Positions 1 through 8,908 are shown, numbered from the stretch's first letter. The stretch is DNA of 64,000 nucleotides from UBA4312 sp040266995 (GCA_040266995.1 JAWRHV010000001.1:45920-109919), one strand, 5' to 3'. A program made the numbers and translations. Notes: generated by a model from the letters alone, not told the origin.

Positions 1-295
1 GGATGCCTCCGGCCACATTGGCCATGTTCTCTTTTAATGCCAGCGAAATACCGAGTCCGGCTGCGGACAGGGCACCGACGATGACATTGGTATTGACCCC
101 TAAGCTGGATAAAGCCATGACTGTCCCGATGATCCGAATAATAATACTGAGTGAAGAACCAATAAATGTCATCGCTCCCTGCTCAGGAATGGCCTTTCCC
201 AATTTCAGAAATAAACGCTTGACCAACGGGCCCGCAATCCAGCCAATAAGGAGTATCACAATGGCCTGAAGCCACTTATTTTCTAAGAAATTCAT
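1..295 (-). CDS. mscS: MscS-family mechanosensitive channel (3' part outside window)
   Basis: N-terminal 98 residues of a small-conductance mechanosensitive channel of the inner membrane, which opens under membrane tension to release solutes. The start ATG at 295 follows a strong AGGAGG. I translated the segment by hand. After two hydrophobic helices comes the pore-lining signature GALSAAGLGISLALKENMAN, with the alternating Gly/Ala pattern of MscS TM3. The rest of the protein lies beyond position 1. The gene follows gltX on the same strand, but a terminator-like hairpin separates them. The family call is firm; the subtype cannot be judged from this part. Confidence 0.85.
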   Translation of the reverse strand, partial: MNFLENKWLQAIVILLIGWIAGPLVKRLFLKLGKAIPEQGAMTFIGSSLSIIIRIIGTVMALSSLGVNTNVIVGALSAAGLGISLALKENMANVAGGI

Positions 296-305
296 AATTC
301 CTCCT

Positions 306-333
306 GAAAAAGAACCGGGGATTAAGCCGGTTC
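306..333 (-). terminator. Intrinsic terminator of gltX
   Basis: Arms GAACCGG and CCGGTTC (312-318 and 327-333) are followed on the minus strand by TTTTTC. The gltX stop codon lies in the loop. Confidence 0.75.
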
Positions 334-1785
334 ATTGATCACTTGTTTCAAACGATCGATTCCAATCTGAATACGACGTAAACATTCTTCTTTTCCCAAT
401 AGATAAGCAATTTCTGTAGCTCCTCCCGGGGTTGCCTTTTTACCGGATAAAGCCGTACGGATCGGCCACAACAGGACCCCGTTCTTTACGCCCATCTGGG
501 CCGGCATACTTAATAAATATTCATGCAAAGCCTGGGCATCCTCCCAGTGCTCATAACCAGCCAACGGCTCCATCATCGCTTCCAAAACCTTTAAAGAGCT
601 TTCTTTCGTTGATTTCTGCCGTTTATGGCGGAACATTTCCAGATCGTATTGCTCATCATACGAATCCAGGAAGTCTACTAACTGCGCAATATCGTTCAAC
701 GTACTGATACGTGGACGGATCAGATCGGCAATATAGTTCCAGTCATACGTCTTGTGCAATACTTCTTTTAAACGTGGGATAACCAGATCATAATACGCTT
801 GATCGTCCATGTCCCTTAAATAAACACTGTTCATCCAGGTCAGCTTATCGATATCAAAAATCGCCGGACGCTTGGAAATGCGTCGGATATCAAATTGTTC
901 AATCAATTCCTGCAAGGTAAAGATTTCCTGGTCTGTTTCCGGTGACCATCCCAACAAGGCGATGTAGTTGATCACGGCTTCCGGCAAATATCCCTTGGCA
1001 ATCAGATCCTGGAAAGAGGCATCCCCATTTCGTTTGGAAAGCTTGTGCTGTTCATCCTTCATCACCGGTGGAACGTGTACATACACAGGTCGCTGCCAAC
1101 CATAGGCATCATAGATCAAGTTGTATTTTGGTGTACTTGATAAATATTCATTTCCCCGTACGACATGGCTGATCTGCATCTGATGATCATCGATGATATT
1201 GGCAAAATTGTACGTTGGAAAGCCATCGGATTTGATCAATACCATTTCATCCAGGATATCGCTTTCCACCTCAATGTGACCATAAACCTCATCATCGAAT
1301 GCGGTCGTTTCCACTTGATCGATGGTCTGACGAATGACGTATTCCTGACCGGAAGACAGTTTTTCCTGTATTTCCTGTTCACTGAGCTTTTTACAAGGGT
1401 CTTCGAACAGGAACGTTTCCCCCTGCTCTTTCCGCATCGCTTCAATGTCTTCTTCTTTACAGAAACAATAATGGGCGCCTTTAAGCTGGATCAGCTTTTC
1501 CGCATACCCCTTATACATCGGCAATCGTTCGCTTTGAATATAGGGTCCGAAATCACCGCCAATATCCGGTCCTTCATCCCACTGCAGCCCGCACATCTTC
1601 ATCGTGTCATAAATGATGTCCACAGCGCCTTCCACTTGTCTTTGCTGGTCTGTATCTTCAATACGCAGCAGGAAGTCACCTCCATCGTGCTTGGCAATCA
1701 AATATTCAAATAACGCCGTTCTCAGATTTCCAATGTGCATATAGCCTGTCGGACTCGGCGCAAATCTTGTTCTCGTTTTGTTCAT
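322..1785 (-). CDS. gltX: Glutamyl-tRNA synthetase
   Basis: Charges tRNA with glutamate in the cytosol (class I aminoacyl-tRNA synthetase). The 487-residue length is normal for a bacterial GltX. The HIGH region reads PSPTGYMHIGNLRTALF near the N-terminus. The KMSKS loop reads HKLSKRNGD near residue 250. The C-terminal half is the helical anticodon-binding part. The start has AAAGGA 8 nt upstream. A promoter with TTGAAA, 17 nt spacer and TATCAT lies just ahead of it. A separate glnS lies about 2 kb to the right in coordinates, which suggests that this enzyme need not mischarge tRNA-Gln; gatCAB is not in the window, so that remains inference. Confidence 0.97.
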   Translation of the reverse strand: MNKTRTRFAPSPTGYMHIGNLRTALFEYLIAKHDGGDFLLRIEDTDQQRQVEGAVDIIYDTMKMCGLQWDEGPDIGGDFGPYIQSERLPMYKGYAEKLIQLKGAHYCFCKEEDIEAMRKEQGETFLFEDPCKKLSEQEIQEKLSSGQEYVIRQTIDQVETTAFDDEVYGHIEVESDILDEMVLIKSDGFPTYNFANIIDDHQMQISHVVRGNEYLSSTPKYNLIYDAYGWQRPVYVHVPPVMKDEQHKLSKRNGDASFQDLIAKGYLPEAVINYIALLGWSPETDQEIFTLQELIEQFDIRRISKRPAIFDIDKLTWMNSVYLRDMDDQAYYDLVIPRLKEVLHKTYDWNYIADLIRPRISTLNDIAQLVDFLDSYDEQYDLEMFRHKRQKSTKESSLKVLEAMMEPLAGYEHWEDAQALHEYLLSMPAQMGVKNGVLLWPIRTALSGKKATPGGATEIAYLLGKEECLRRIQIGIDRLKQVINEPA

Positions 1786-1808
1786 GATATCAATCCTTTC
1801 GCGAATAT

Positions 1809-1837
1809 ATGATACATGAACCCGAACATTCTTTCAA
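1809..1837 (-). promoter_or_regulatory. Promoter of gltX
   Basis: On the minus strand, TTGAAA (1837-1832) and TATCAT (1814-1809) are separated by exactly 17 nt, ahead of the gltX ribosome site. Confidence 0.6.
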
Positions 1838-1911
1838 CAATACTATAAGGATAAAAAATCAATTATTTTACTTGTTCTATGATAATCTTATAAAAAAATC
1901 AACAAAAACAG

Positions 1912-1940
1912 TTGTAAATATTTAGAATAAATTGTACAAT
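1912..1940 (+). promoter_or_regulatory. Promoter of tRNA-Gln
   Basis: TTGTAA (1912-1917), a 17 nt spacer and TACAAT (1935-1940) place the transcription start a few bases before the tRNA at 1953. Confidence 0.65.
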
Positions 1941-1952
1941 GTATTAGCGCAT

Positions 1953-2028
1953 TGGGGTATAGCCAAGCGGTAAGGCACCAGACTCTGAATCTGGCATTTC
2001 CTTGGTTCGAATCCAAGTACCCCAGCCA
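1953..2028 (+). tRNA. tRNA-Gln, anticodon CTG, CCA encoded
   Basis: The cloverleaf can be drawn directly. The acceptor stem is TGGGGTA with TACCCCA. The anticodon stem CCAGA/TCTGG encloses CTCTGAA, so the anticodon CTG is at 1985-1987. The T stem is CTTGG/CCAAG around TTCGAAT. A discriminator G and a genomically encoded CCA end it at 2028. It reads CAG codons. It sits alone, with its own promoter and a terminator, between gltX and glnS. Confidence 0.96.
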
Positions 2029-2037
2029 TTTAACCAT

Positions 2038-2064
2038 AAAGGGACATCCTGTCCCTTTTTTTAT
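2038..2064 (+). terminator. Terminator of tRNA-Gln
   Basis: AAAGGGAC and GTCCCTTT pair around ATCCT and are followed by a run of T. Confidence 0.85.
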
Positions 2065-2128
2065 TGAAACAGTCTTGAAAACAGGTGACGAAACCAAGGT
2101 TGATGGTATAATGATGTAGGTGATAATG

Positions 2129-2761
2129 ATGAAGAAAAAAGTATTGATAACCGGTGGTCATGGAGATATCGCGATGGCCATTGTCAAATTACTCGAAGAA
2201 GAAGGGTATACCGTTCTGGCGACCAGCCATCAACAAATGGATGTCACGGACTGGGAACAGATCGAATCCGTAATGAAGGAATTCAACCCAGATATTCTGA
2301 TCAACAACGCTGGGTACGTCGTTCCCAAATCCATTCGCCAAACGGATCTTGAAAGCGCCCGCAAACATATTGAAATCAATTTGGGTGGTGTCTTCTACTG
2401 TACAGAAATCGGATTGAAATACAATCCACAACTGCAGATTGTCAATGTCGGCAGTGCCGCTGCTGTGGAAACTCACGCCACATGGAGTGGATACTGTGCC
2501 GCCAAAGCCGGCGTTATCATGGCTATGAAGTGCTGGGCGGAAGACGGAATCAATATCGTCACCATCTCTCCGGCAAGAACACGGACGAAAATGCGAAAAA
2601 GCCTGTTTCCCGATGAAGACCAGAATACTCTGCTGGAACCGGATGATTTTGCCAAGGTGGTAATGAAAGCCGTCCATAATGAATACCAGCCAGGAACCCA
2701 TATCATTGTCCGTAAACAAAACGTGCAAGCTATTCTCAACGGTGAAATCGGGGATCAATAA
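2129..2761 (+). CDS. Short-chain dehydrogenase/reductase family protein
   Basis: NAD(P)-dependent oxidoreductase of the classical SDR fold; the substrate is unknown. The glycine-rich nucleotide site is ITGGHGDIAMAI at the N-terminus, NNAGYV follows, and the active-site pair is YCAAKAG with an upstream serine in NVGSAAA. At about 210 residues it is short for the family. Possible starts are GTG 2120, ATG 2126 and ATG 2129. I chose 2129 because AGGTG lies 7 nt before it. However, an extended -10 box TGG-TATAAT ends at 2112, so transcription would begin near 2119, and the message would have almost no leader. Confidence 0.85.
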   Translation: MKKKVLITGGHGDIAMAIVKLLEEEGYTVLATSHQQMDVTDWEQIESVMKEFNPDILINNAGYVVPKSIRQTDLESARKHIEINLGGVFYCTEIGLKYNPQLQIVNVGSAAAVETHATWSGYCAAKAGVIMAMKCWAEDGINIVTISPARTRTKMRKSLFPDEDQNTLLEPDDFAKVVMKAVHNEYQPGTHIIVRKQNVQAILNGEIGDQ

Positions 2762-2781
2762 CCCCTTTCTCTGCCTATATC

Positions 2782-2844
2782 AAAGCTCCCTTTCTGATGG
2801 CCGGCGATTAGCATTCGCTGTCTTTCATAAAGGGAGCTTTTTTA
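2782..2844 (+). terminator. Terminator after the SDR gene
   Basis: Arms AAAGCTCCCTTT (2782-2793) and AAAGGGAGCTTT (2829-2840) form a 12 bp stem followed by T-rich sequence. It may also act weakly for the opposing PepSY gene. Confidence 0.75.
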
Positions 2845-2873
2845 TTTTATTTCATTGTTTATGGATCCATATT

Positions 2874-3548
2874 CTAATCATCGGTTTCCAAATCCGGATC
2901 ATCATACATATCATCCGTAATATCGTTTTCTTCATTGCCTATTTCTTTGCTCAGTATGGTTCCCTCTTGCGCATCCACATAATACTCATACTCTACATTG
3001 TCTGTTGCGACAACAAACTCAATATCGTAGATTTTCTGCCCGTTATTTGCGGTAAAAAGATGGATTTCCTTGACAAGAACAGCTTGTGCATTATACCCTG
3101 CATCCTGCAGTGCGATGGCCAGCGCCTGTTGATCGGTTAACATGCTGCCGGTATCCGTTTCGGTCTGACCGGCTTTTTCCGTTTCTGTCTGGTCTGTTTT
3201 TACTGATTCGTCTTTCGTCGGACTCTTTTTTTGTTTTTTCCAACTTATCTTTTCATAACTTGCTTCCAGAACATCACCGGTTTCTACTTCAATTTCAAAT
3301 TCATATTCCCCTGTTTTCTTTTTGTTGACAAACTCAATGACATAGATTTCTACACCATTTTCTACTTCTTTTTTCTCTTTTGTAAAGGTGACATCCTTTG
3401 ATTTCAGGTTGACAAGATCCAACACTTTATCCTTTGCCTCTTCCATCGTCATTTCACCGGCGGCCTTTAACGAAAACATAGAAAAGGAAAAACACAGAGA
3501 AGCCATCACCAACACAAAGACCAATTTCTTTAGGATATGTTGTTTCAT
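2874..3548 (-). CDS. Secreted PepSY-domain protein
   Basis: Exported protein with two PepSY-like repeats, a domain usually linked to inhibition of peptidases or to the cell-surface environment. The N-terminus KKLVFVLVMASLCFSFSMF is a signal peptide or anchor. The first repeat (about residues 35-95) has the pattern VYVIEFVNKKKTGEYEFEIEVETGDVL in outline. The second (about 145-205) has IYDIEFVVATDNVEYEYYVD. A Thr/Glu-rich linker joins them and the tail is acidic. I moved the start to 3548, where AAAGGAGG precedes ATG by 8 nt; an upstream in-frame codon lacks such a site. The precise role is unknown. Confidence 0.8.
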   Translation of the reverse strand: MKQHILKKLVFVLVMASLCFSFSMFSLKAAGEMTMEEAKDKVLDLVNLKSKDVTFTKEKKEVENGVEIYVIEFVNKKKTGEYEFEIEVETGDVLEASYEKISWKKQKKSPTKDESVKTDQTETEKAGQTETDTGSMLTDQQALAIALQDAGYNAQAVLVKEIHLFTANNGQKIYDIEFVVATDNVEYEYYVDAQEGTILSKEIGNEENDITDDMYDDPDLETDD

Positions 3549-3697
3549 AGATACTTCCTCCTTTACACATATCTTTATTACACACATAAGGTAGTCACAA
3601 CATTTTTTAAGTATTACTTACATTTATATTATGACAGTCTATGAAAATAAATCAACCCCCTCAAAAGCGGATGCAACCCATCAATTGTTCCTATCAT

Positions 3698-3726
3698 AAA
3701 AAAATAACCTGTCATCCAATGACAGG
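3698..3726 (-). terminator. Terminator of glnS
   Basis: CCTGTCAT and ATGACAGG pair around three bases; a T run follows on the minus strand. Confidence 0.8.
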
Positions 3727-3743
3727 CTATCACATACTTTATC

Positions 3744-5405
3744 TTATTTTGGTAATTTAAAGGAGCTCTTTAAGGAAGTAATACGGTTAAATACCGGCTG
3801 GCCTTCTTTTGAATCCTTGGTATCGATACAGAAGTACCCATTCCGAATAAACTGGAACGAATCTCCCGGCTGATACTGATCGATCGTCTGCTCAATATAG
3901 GCTGTATCGATCACAGTCAGTGAATTCGGATTCAGGTTTACCGAGCCATCCTCGTTATAAACACCTTTTTCTTCATCCACAAGGTTTTCATATAAACGCA
4001 CCGTTACCTTTTTAGACTGGTTAACCGGTACCCAGTGAATCGTACCCTTGACTTTACGACCCGTAAAGCCCGATCCGCTTTTGGTTTCCGGGTCATAAGT
4101 ACAATGCACTACTGTTACATTTCCCTGCTCATCCTTTTCAAAGCCGGTGCATTTCACGAAGTAAGCATTCATCAGACGAACTTCATTGCCGACAAACAGA
4201 CGGAAGTATTTTTTCGGTGGTTCTTCCATGAAGTCATCCCGCTCGATCCACAGTTCCTTGCTGAATGGAATCTGACGAACACCTAGCTCTGGATTTTCCA
4301 CATTGTTGGTGGCTTCCAGGTATTCAACCTGGTCTTCCGGATAATTGTCAATCACCAGTTTGATTGGATCCAGCACAGCCATCAAACGCGGTGCCTTCGG
4401 CTTCAGATCATCCCGGATACAGTATTCCAGCATCGCATAGTCGACAGACGAATTGCTCTTGGAAACACCGGCCAGATCCATAAATCTTTTAATGGATTCC
4501 GGGGTAAAACCACGGCGACGCAACGCAGCGATGGTAACCAGACGCGGATCATCCCATCCGTCCACAACACCTTGTTCCACCAAACGTTTAATATACCGTT
4601 TTCCGGTAATGACATTGGTCAAATACATTTTCGCAAATTCAATCTGTTTTGGAGGATTTTCATATTCCAGTTCCCGTACGACCCAGTCATACAGCGGACG
4701 ATGGTCTTCAAACTCCAGCGTACAGATCGAATGCGTGATACCTTCGATGGCATCTTCGATCGGATGCGCAAAATCATACATCGGGTAAATACACCAAGAA
4801 TCCCCGGTATTATGGTGGTTCATATGGGCTACACGATAGATTACCGGATCGCGCATGTTGATATTCGGACTTGCCATGTCGATCTTGGCCCGCAATACTT
4901 TCGAGCCATCTTCAAATTCCCCGTTCTTCATTCGTTCGAACAAATCCAGGTTTTCTTCGATACTGCGGTCTCTGTATGGCGAATTCTTTCCAGGCTGTGT
5001 CAAAGTACCACGATATTCACGGATCTGCTCAGCGCTCAGATCACACACAAAGGCTTTTCCCTTTTTGATCAGCTTAACAGCCGCTTCATACATTTGCGGG
5101 AAATAATTAGAAGCAAATTTTACTTCTCCGACATAATGAGCACCTAACCACTCTACATCGGAGACAATGGATTTCACAAATTCCATATCTTCCTTTACAG
5201 GATTTGTATCGTCAAATCGAAGATGAAAATCTCCATGGTACTCTTGGGCCAATCCATAGTTTAATAAAATGGATTTTGCATGACCTACATGAAGATATCC
5301 ATTCGGTTCCGGCGGAAAACGAGTCGCAATTTTTGTATACGTTCCTTCCGCCAAATCTTCATCGATGATTCTTTCTATAAAATTCTTACTTACCGGTTCA
5401 GTCAT
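3744..5405 (-). CDS. glnS: Glutaminyl-tRNA synthetase
   Basis: Charges tRNA-Gln directly with glutamine; class I synthetase of normal length (about 553 residues). The HIGH region is PPEPNGYLHVGHAKSILLNY. Downstream, GWDDPRLVTIAALRRRGF and the two C-terminal beta-barrel domains fit GlnRS. The KMSKS loop is unusual: where E. coli has VMSKRKL, this protein reads VITGKRYIKRLV. ATG 5405 is preferred because AAAGGAA lies 6 nt upstream, whereas the ATG at 5411 touches it. Direct charging of the nearby tRNA-Gln is likely. Confidence 0.95.
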   Translation of the reverse strand: MTEPVSKNFIERIIDEDLAEGTYTKIATRFPPEPNGYLHVGHAKSILLNYGLAQEYHGDFHLRFDDTNPVKEDMEFVKSIVSDVEWLGAHYVGEVKFASNYFPQMYEAAVKLIKKGKAFVCDLSAEQIREYRGTLTQPGKNSPYRDRSIEENLDLFERMKNGEFEDGSKVLRAKIDMASPNINMRDPVIYRVAHMNHHNTGDSWCIYPMYDFAHPIEDAIEGITHSICTLEFEDHRPLYDWVVRELEYENPPKQIEFAKMYLTNVITGKRYIKRLVEQGVVDGWDDPRLVTIAALRRRGFTPESIKRFMDLAGVSKSNSSVDYAMLEYCIRDDLKPKAPRLMAVLDPIKLVIDNYPEDQVEYLEATNNVENPELGVRQIPFSKELWIERDDFMEEPPKKYFRLFVGNEVRLMNAYFVKCTGFEKDEQGNVTVVHCTYDPETKSGSGFTGRKVKGTIHWVPVNQSKKVTVRLYENLVDEEKGVYNEDGSVNLNPNSLTVIDTAYIEQTIDQYQPGDSFQFIRNGYFCIDTKDSKEGQPVFNRITSLKSSFKLPK

Positions 5406-5460
5406 AGTCATTTCCTTTCGTCAACACTCGTATTTTATCATAGATGTTTGCTGTCGTCAT

Positions 5461-5484
5461 AAAAAAAAGATCATTATTGATCTT
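5461..5484 (-). terminator. Terminator of the small RHH-like gene
   Basis: AAGATCA and TGATCTT pair across four bases that include the stop codon; a T run follows on the minus strand. Confidence 0.75.
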
Positions 5485-5671
5485 CGTGCTTATGTCTTCT
5501 TTTCATAGGCTTTTTAACATTATCCTCATCTTCAAAGAAGGCTTCCAATATTCTCTCGATAGCCATTGTATGGGTCTGACCCATCTCTTCGGCATAATCA
5601 CTTAATTTTTCATAAATCTCATTGTCTAAATAGTATGAAATTCTACGTCCATCCTTTTTTTTGCGTGCCAT
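5474..5671 (-). CDS. Small ribbon-helix-helix-like protein
   Basis: A 65-residue basic protein. The segment RRISYYLDNEIYEKLSDYAE followed by HTMAIERILEAFF matches the strand-helix-helix pattern of CopG/Arc-type DNA-binding proteins. The C-terminus is charged (KKPMKRRHKHEDQ). A GGGAG site precedes the ATG, and its own terminator overlaps the stop codon, so it seems to be transcribed alone. No toxin partner is adjacent, so I do not call it an antitoxin. Regulatory function is inferred from fold only. Confidence 0.65.
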   Translation of the reverse strand: MARKKKDGRRISYYLDNEIYEKLSDYAEEMGQTHTMAIERILEAFFEDEDNVKKPMKRRHKHEDQ

Positions 5672-5764
5672 ATATCAAAATCTCCCTGTAGAAGATATTA
5701 TACATGATTTTAATAAAAAATAAAATCGAAAATAACAAAACTATGTTCATTCGTGTGTATCATT

Positions 5765-5795
5765 GGAAAATAAAGCGGATATGCTTCATCCGCTT
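5765..5795 (-). terminator. Terminator of the cellobiose operon
   Basis: AAGCGGAT and ATCCGCTT pair around seven bases and are followed by TATTTTCC on the minus strand, after the last gene of the operon. Confidence 0.7.
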
Positions 5796-5831
5796 ACTTT
5801 CCAGTTTATTTTCAGCTCCATTCAAGTCAAT

Positions 5832-6776
5832 CTATTTTGCATTCCCATCGATCGCCATTTTCACAGCACCGTACATACCGGCATCATTGGATAATACAGC
5901 CAGTTTGAACTCCGCATTTTCCGTTGCGTGGAACGCATACTTTTTATAGTATTTCTGTACCACGTCAATAACGATCTGACCGGCCTTGGATACACCACCG
6001 CCAATGACAAATACTTCCGGATCTACCGTTGCGGAGACATGTGCCAATGCTGTACCCAGTGTTTTTCCTAACTGCTCCACTACGGAAACAGCCGCCGGGT
6101 CCCCTTCCTTTGCCACATCGAACACATCTTTGCATGAAAGATTGCTCAAGTCCTTCAATACGCTTTTCTCGGTTGTGGTCAGTAATTTATTTGCCATTCG
6201 GACAACACCGGTTGCTGAAGCATATTGCTCTAAACAGCCAGCTTTTCCGCAGCCACACAATTCGGTCTCTTCATCGTTTACATGGAAATGACCGATTTCT
6301 CCACCGGCACCATGGGTTCCTGCCAGGATCTTTCCCTGTAAAATAATACCGGCGCCAACTCCGGTTCCCAACGTCACCATAATTACGTTATCGAAGCCTT
6401 TGCCGCCACCCTTCCAGTATTCACCGAGGGCAGCTACATTGGCATCATTTCCCACGTATGCCGGGATCCCGTGCATCAATTCTTTCATTTCGGCTGTCAC
6501 ATCCTTTTGTTTCCAGCCTAAGTTTACACAGCCGTTGACAACCCCGTTTTCTAAAACCGGTCCTGGCACACCAATGCCAATGCCAATGACTTCCGAGGCA
6601 CTGATATCGTTTTGCCCCATTTCCCTGTGGATGGAATCGGCAATATCCTGCAGGATCCATTCTCCGTCATTTTCTTTTCTTGTCGGGATCTCCCATTTGT
6701 TTTTCATGTTTCCATCTTCGGTAAAACACCCGATCTTAACCGTCGTTCCCCCGATATCTACTCCAAATACGTACAT
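5832..6776 (-). CDS. glcK: ROK-family glucokinase
   Basis: Phosphorylates glucose with ATP in the cytosol. The phosphate-1 loop is VDIGGTTVKIG at residues 6-16. Asp111 in GNDANVAA is the expected catalytic base. The ROK zinc site is visible as His163 (EIGHFHV) and CGCGKAGC at 174-181. LGTGVGAGI is the second ATP motif. I set the start at 6776 because AAGGGAG is at proper distance. It is the last gene of the cellobiose operon and begins 11 nt after galM ends. This fits phosphorylation of the free glucose left by cellobiose phosphorylase. N-acetylsugar kinases are close relatives, so the glucose specificity rests partly on context. Confidence 0.88.
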   Translation of the reverse strand: MYVFGVDIGGTTVKIGCFTEDGNMKNKWEIPTRKENDGEWILQDIADSIHREMGQNDISASEVIGIGIGVPGPVLENGVVNGCVNLGWKQKDVTAEMKELMHGIPAYVGNDANVAALGEYWKGGGKGFDNVIMVTLGTGVGAGIILQGKILAGTHGAGGEIGHFHVNDEETELCGCGKAGCLEQYASATGVVRMANKLLTTTEKSVLKDLSNLSCKDVFDVAKEGDPAAVSVVEQLGKTLGTALAHVSATVDPEVFVIGGGVSKAGQIVIDVVQKYYKKYAFHATENAEFKLAVLSNDAGMYGAVKMAIDGNAK

Positions 6777-6787
6777 AAGTACTCCCT

Positions 6788-7801
6788 TCATTCAAAGGTT
6801 TCAAATCGCCATACGGTTTGCGACTGAAACGTTTTATTCTTTTTTAAAACTGTCGGTGAATCCTTTTCACAATGAATGGAGTTGGATAAAAACTGTGTTT
6901 CCAGAGCCACCCCATCTCGGTCGTCATAGACTTTTCCTTCCTTACCGATGGTACCGTTCAAATAATTAGCGGTATACATCTGTACGACCGGCATATCCGT
7001 CGAAATGACCAACCGACGTCCACTCAGATCATCCTCTAAATAAATTTGGTCCTCTTTCTTATTTAACAGAAACCCATGATCATATCCATTGGCTCTTTTT
7101 AATTGAATATGATCATCATGGATCCTTTCTCCAATAGTGTGAAATTCTACAAAATCAAACGGTGTATTTGTCACATCCAGGAACGCACCCTCCGGCAATC
7201 CATTCTCACTGATACAGGCGATCCGATCCGCTGCAATACGGAGACGATGATCATATATTTTCTGCTTACCAGCCGATAAATTAAAGTACGCATGGTTGGT
7301 TACATTGATCAAGGTATCCGCATCCGTTGTCGCAAAATAGCGGATGCGCACTTCTGCATTAACAATCTCATACGTTACCGTTAATGTCAATGTACCTGGA
7401 AACCCTTGCTCTCCATCCGGTGAAACATACGTAAAAGTTACCCCGTTATGGATGATCCGGCTCGTAAACAATTTCTGATTGAATCCGACATCCCCGCCGT
7501 GCAGGCTGTTGTTTCCATCGTTTCTTACCAGTTTGTATGTTTTTCCATTCAGTTGGAAAGAAGCAGAACCTATGCGGTTTGCCACCCGTCCCACAACCGA
7601 ACCTATACAGTTTCGATCGGTGTGGCATTGATCGACATCGCGATAGCCCAATACAACATCTTCCAGATTTCCATCTCGATCTTTTGCATACAACTCCATG
7701 ATATGACATCCAAGATTACAAACTTTTAAACGTAAATTTTCATTGCTGATTTCAAAATACTGCTTTCCGAATTTCCCTTCGGACCGTTTCACTTCCGTCA
7801 T
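6788..7801 (-). CDS. galM: Aldose 1-epimerase (mutarotase)
   Basis: Interconverts alpha and beta anomers of aldoses in the cytosol. The 337-residue length is typical. Recognisable parts are NRIGSASFQLNGKTYKL, NNSLHGG and NHAYFNLSAG; the latter two hold histidines used as general acid and ligand in the family. It lies between the sugar-transport ATPase and glucokinase, with short gaps (9 and 11 nt), so it is co-transcribed with them. There it could supply the glucose anomer preferred by glucokinase after cellobiose phosphorolysis (inference). Confidence 0.92.
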   Translation of the reverse strand: MTEVKRSEGKFGKQYFEISNENLRLKVCNLGCHIMELYAKDRDGNLEDVVLGYRDVDQCHTDRNCIGSVVGRVANRIGSASFQLNGKTYKLVRNDGNNSLHGGDVGFNQKLFTSRIIHNGVTFTYVSPDGEQGFPGTLTLTVTYEIVNAEVRIRYFATTDADTLINVTNHAYFNLSAGKQKIYDHRLRIAADRIACISENGLPEGAFLDVTNTPFDFVEFHTIGERIHDDHIQLKRANGYDHGFLLNKKEDQIYLEDDLSGRRLVISTDMPVVQMYTANYLNGTIGKEGKVYDDRDGVALETQFLSNSIHCEKDSPTVLKKNKTFQSQTVWRFETFE

Positions 7802-7810
7802 AAAGAATTC

Positions 7811-8908
7811 CTAGCGACAAATGATCTGTTGCGTTTCTTTATCAAATACATGGATCTTCTTGGTATCGATCGCTAATTCAATATTCTCATCGGCTTTTGC
7901 GTTGATACGACTTGGAACGCGGGCAATCAGCTTCTGTCCAGCATACGTCAGGTACAGATAGATTTCAGAACCCATCATTTCATCCAGATCAATGTAAGCA
8001 TTCATCAATGGCGAATCCTCTTTGGAAATATAGTTGCTTTCCGCATGCAGGTCTTCCGGACGGATTCCCATACATACGGTCTTTCCAACATAGGAAGCCA
8101 AGGCTTCGTTATCACAAGGAACCTTTGTATCGCCGAATACAAGAGCATATCCAGCTTCCCTTTTTTCAACGACTGCATCAATAAAGTTCATCTGCGGCGA
8201 TCCGATAAATCCGGCAACGAACATATTATCCGGATAATTATACAAGTTCTGCGGCGTGTCATACTGCATGATCATGCCATCCTTCATAACGCAGATACGA
8301 TCGCCCATCGTCATCGCTTCTGTCTGGTCGTGCGTTACATAGACGAATGTTGTCTGCAGATCTTTGTGCAGCTTACTGATCTGGCTTCTCATTTCCGTAC
8401 GCAGCTTCGCGTCCAGATTTGACAAAGGTTCATCCAGTAAGAATACTTTCGGGTCACGCACCATGGCACGTCCCAGGGCCACACGCTGTCTTTGTCCACC
8501 GGATAAAGCTTTTGGTTTACGATCCAGATACGGCTCCAGTTCCAGGATCTTGGCGGCCGCACGAACTTTTCGATCAATTTCATCCTTTGGTGTTTTCATC
8601 AGCTGCAGCGCAAATGCCATGTTTTTATACACCGTCATATGTGGATACAGAGCATAACTCTGGAATACCATGGCGATATCACGGTCTTTCGGAGCTACAG
8701 AGTTGATCATCTGATCCCCGATGTACAGTTCACCATCTGTGATGGATTCCAGGCCGGCGATCATACGCAGGGTCGTGGACTTACCACAACCGGAAGGCCC
8801 AACCAGGACAACGAATTCTTTATCTTTAATATCCAGATTTAAATCCGGAATAACAGTTACGCCATTATCATATGTTTTTACAACATGTTTAAAACTAATT
8901 CCTGCCAT
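7811..8908 (-). CDS. Sugar ABC transporter ATP-binding protein (MsmK/UgpC type)
   Basis: The ATPase that drives the cellobiose-type importer at the membrane. Walker A is GPSGCGKSTT (37-46), the signature is LSGGQRQRVALGRAM, Walker B is VFLLDEPLSNLDAKLR, and the switch His follows in VTHDQTEAM. About 130 residues after the nucleotide domain form the TOBE/OB regulatory part of the CUT1 family (MGIRPEDLH). Length 365 is typical. In many Bacillota this ATPase is encoded elsewhere and shared between importers; here it is within the operon, downstream of both permeases. Confidence 0.95.
   Translation of the reverse strand: MAGISFKHVVKTYDNGVTVIPDLNLDIKDKEFVVLVGPSGCGKSTTLRMIAGLESITDGELYIGDQMINSVAPKDRDIAMVFQSYALYPHMTVYKNMAFALQLMKTPKDEIDRKVRAAAKILELEPYLDRKPKALSGGQRQRVALGRAMVRDPKVFLLDEPLSNLDAKLRTEMRSQISKLHKDLQTTFVYVTHDQTEAMTMGDRICVMKDGMIMQYDTPQNLYNYPDNMFVAGFIGSPQMNFIDAVVEKREAGYALVFGDTKVPCDNEALASYVGKTVCMGIRPEDLHAESNYISKEDSPLMNAYIDLDEMMGSEIYLYLTYAGQKLIARVPSRINAKADENIELAIDTKKIHVFDKETQQIICR

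Noticed and set aside
3..269. Plus-strand open frame of 88 residues at the left edge
   Set aside because: It is the antisense of an MscS channel whose minus-strand translation shows a clear pore signature and an AGGAGG start.
5474..5671. Antitoxin of a toxin-antitoxin pair
   Set aside because: The fold fits a ribbon-helix-helix protein but no toxin gene is adjacent; glnS and glucokinase flank it.
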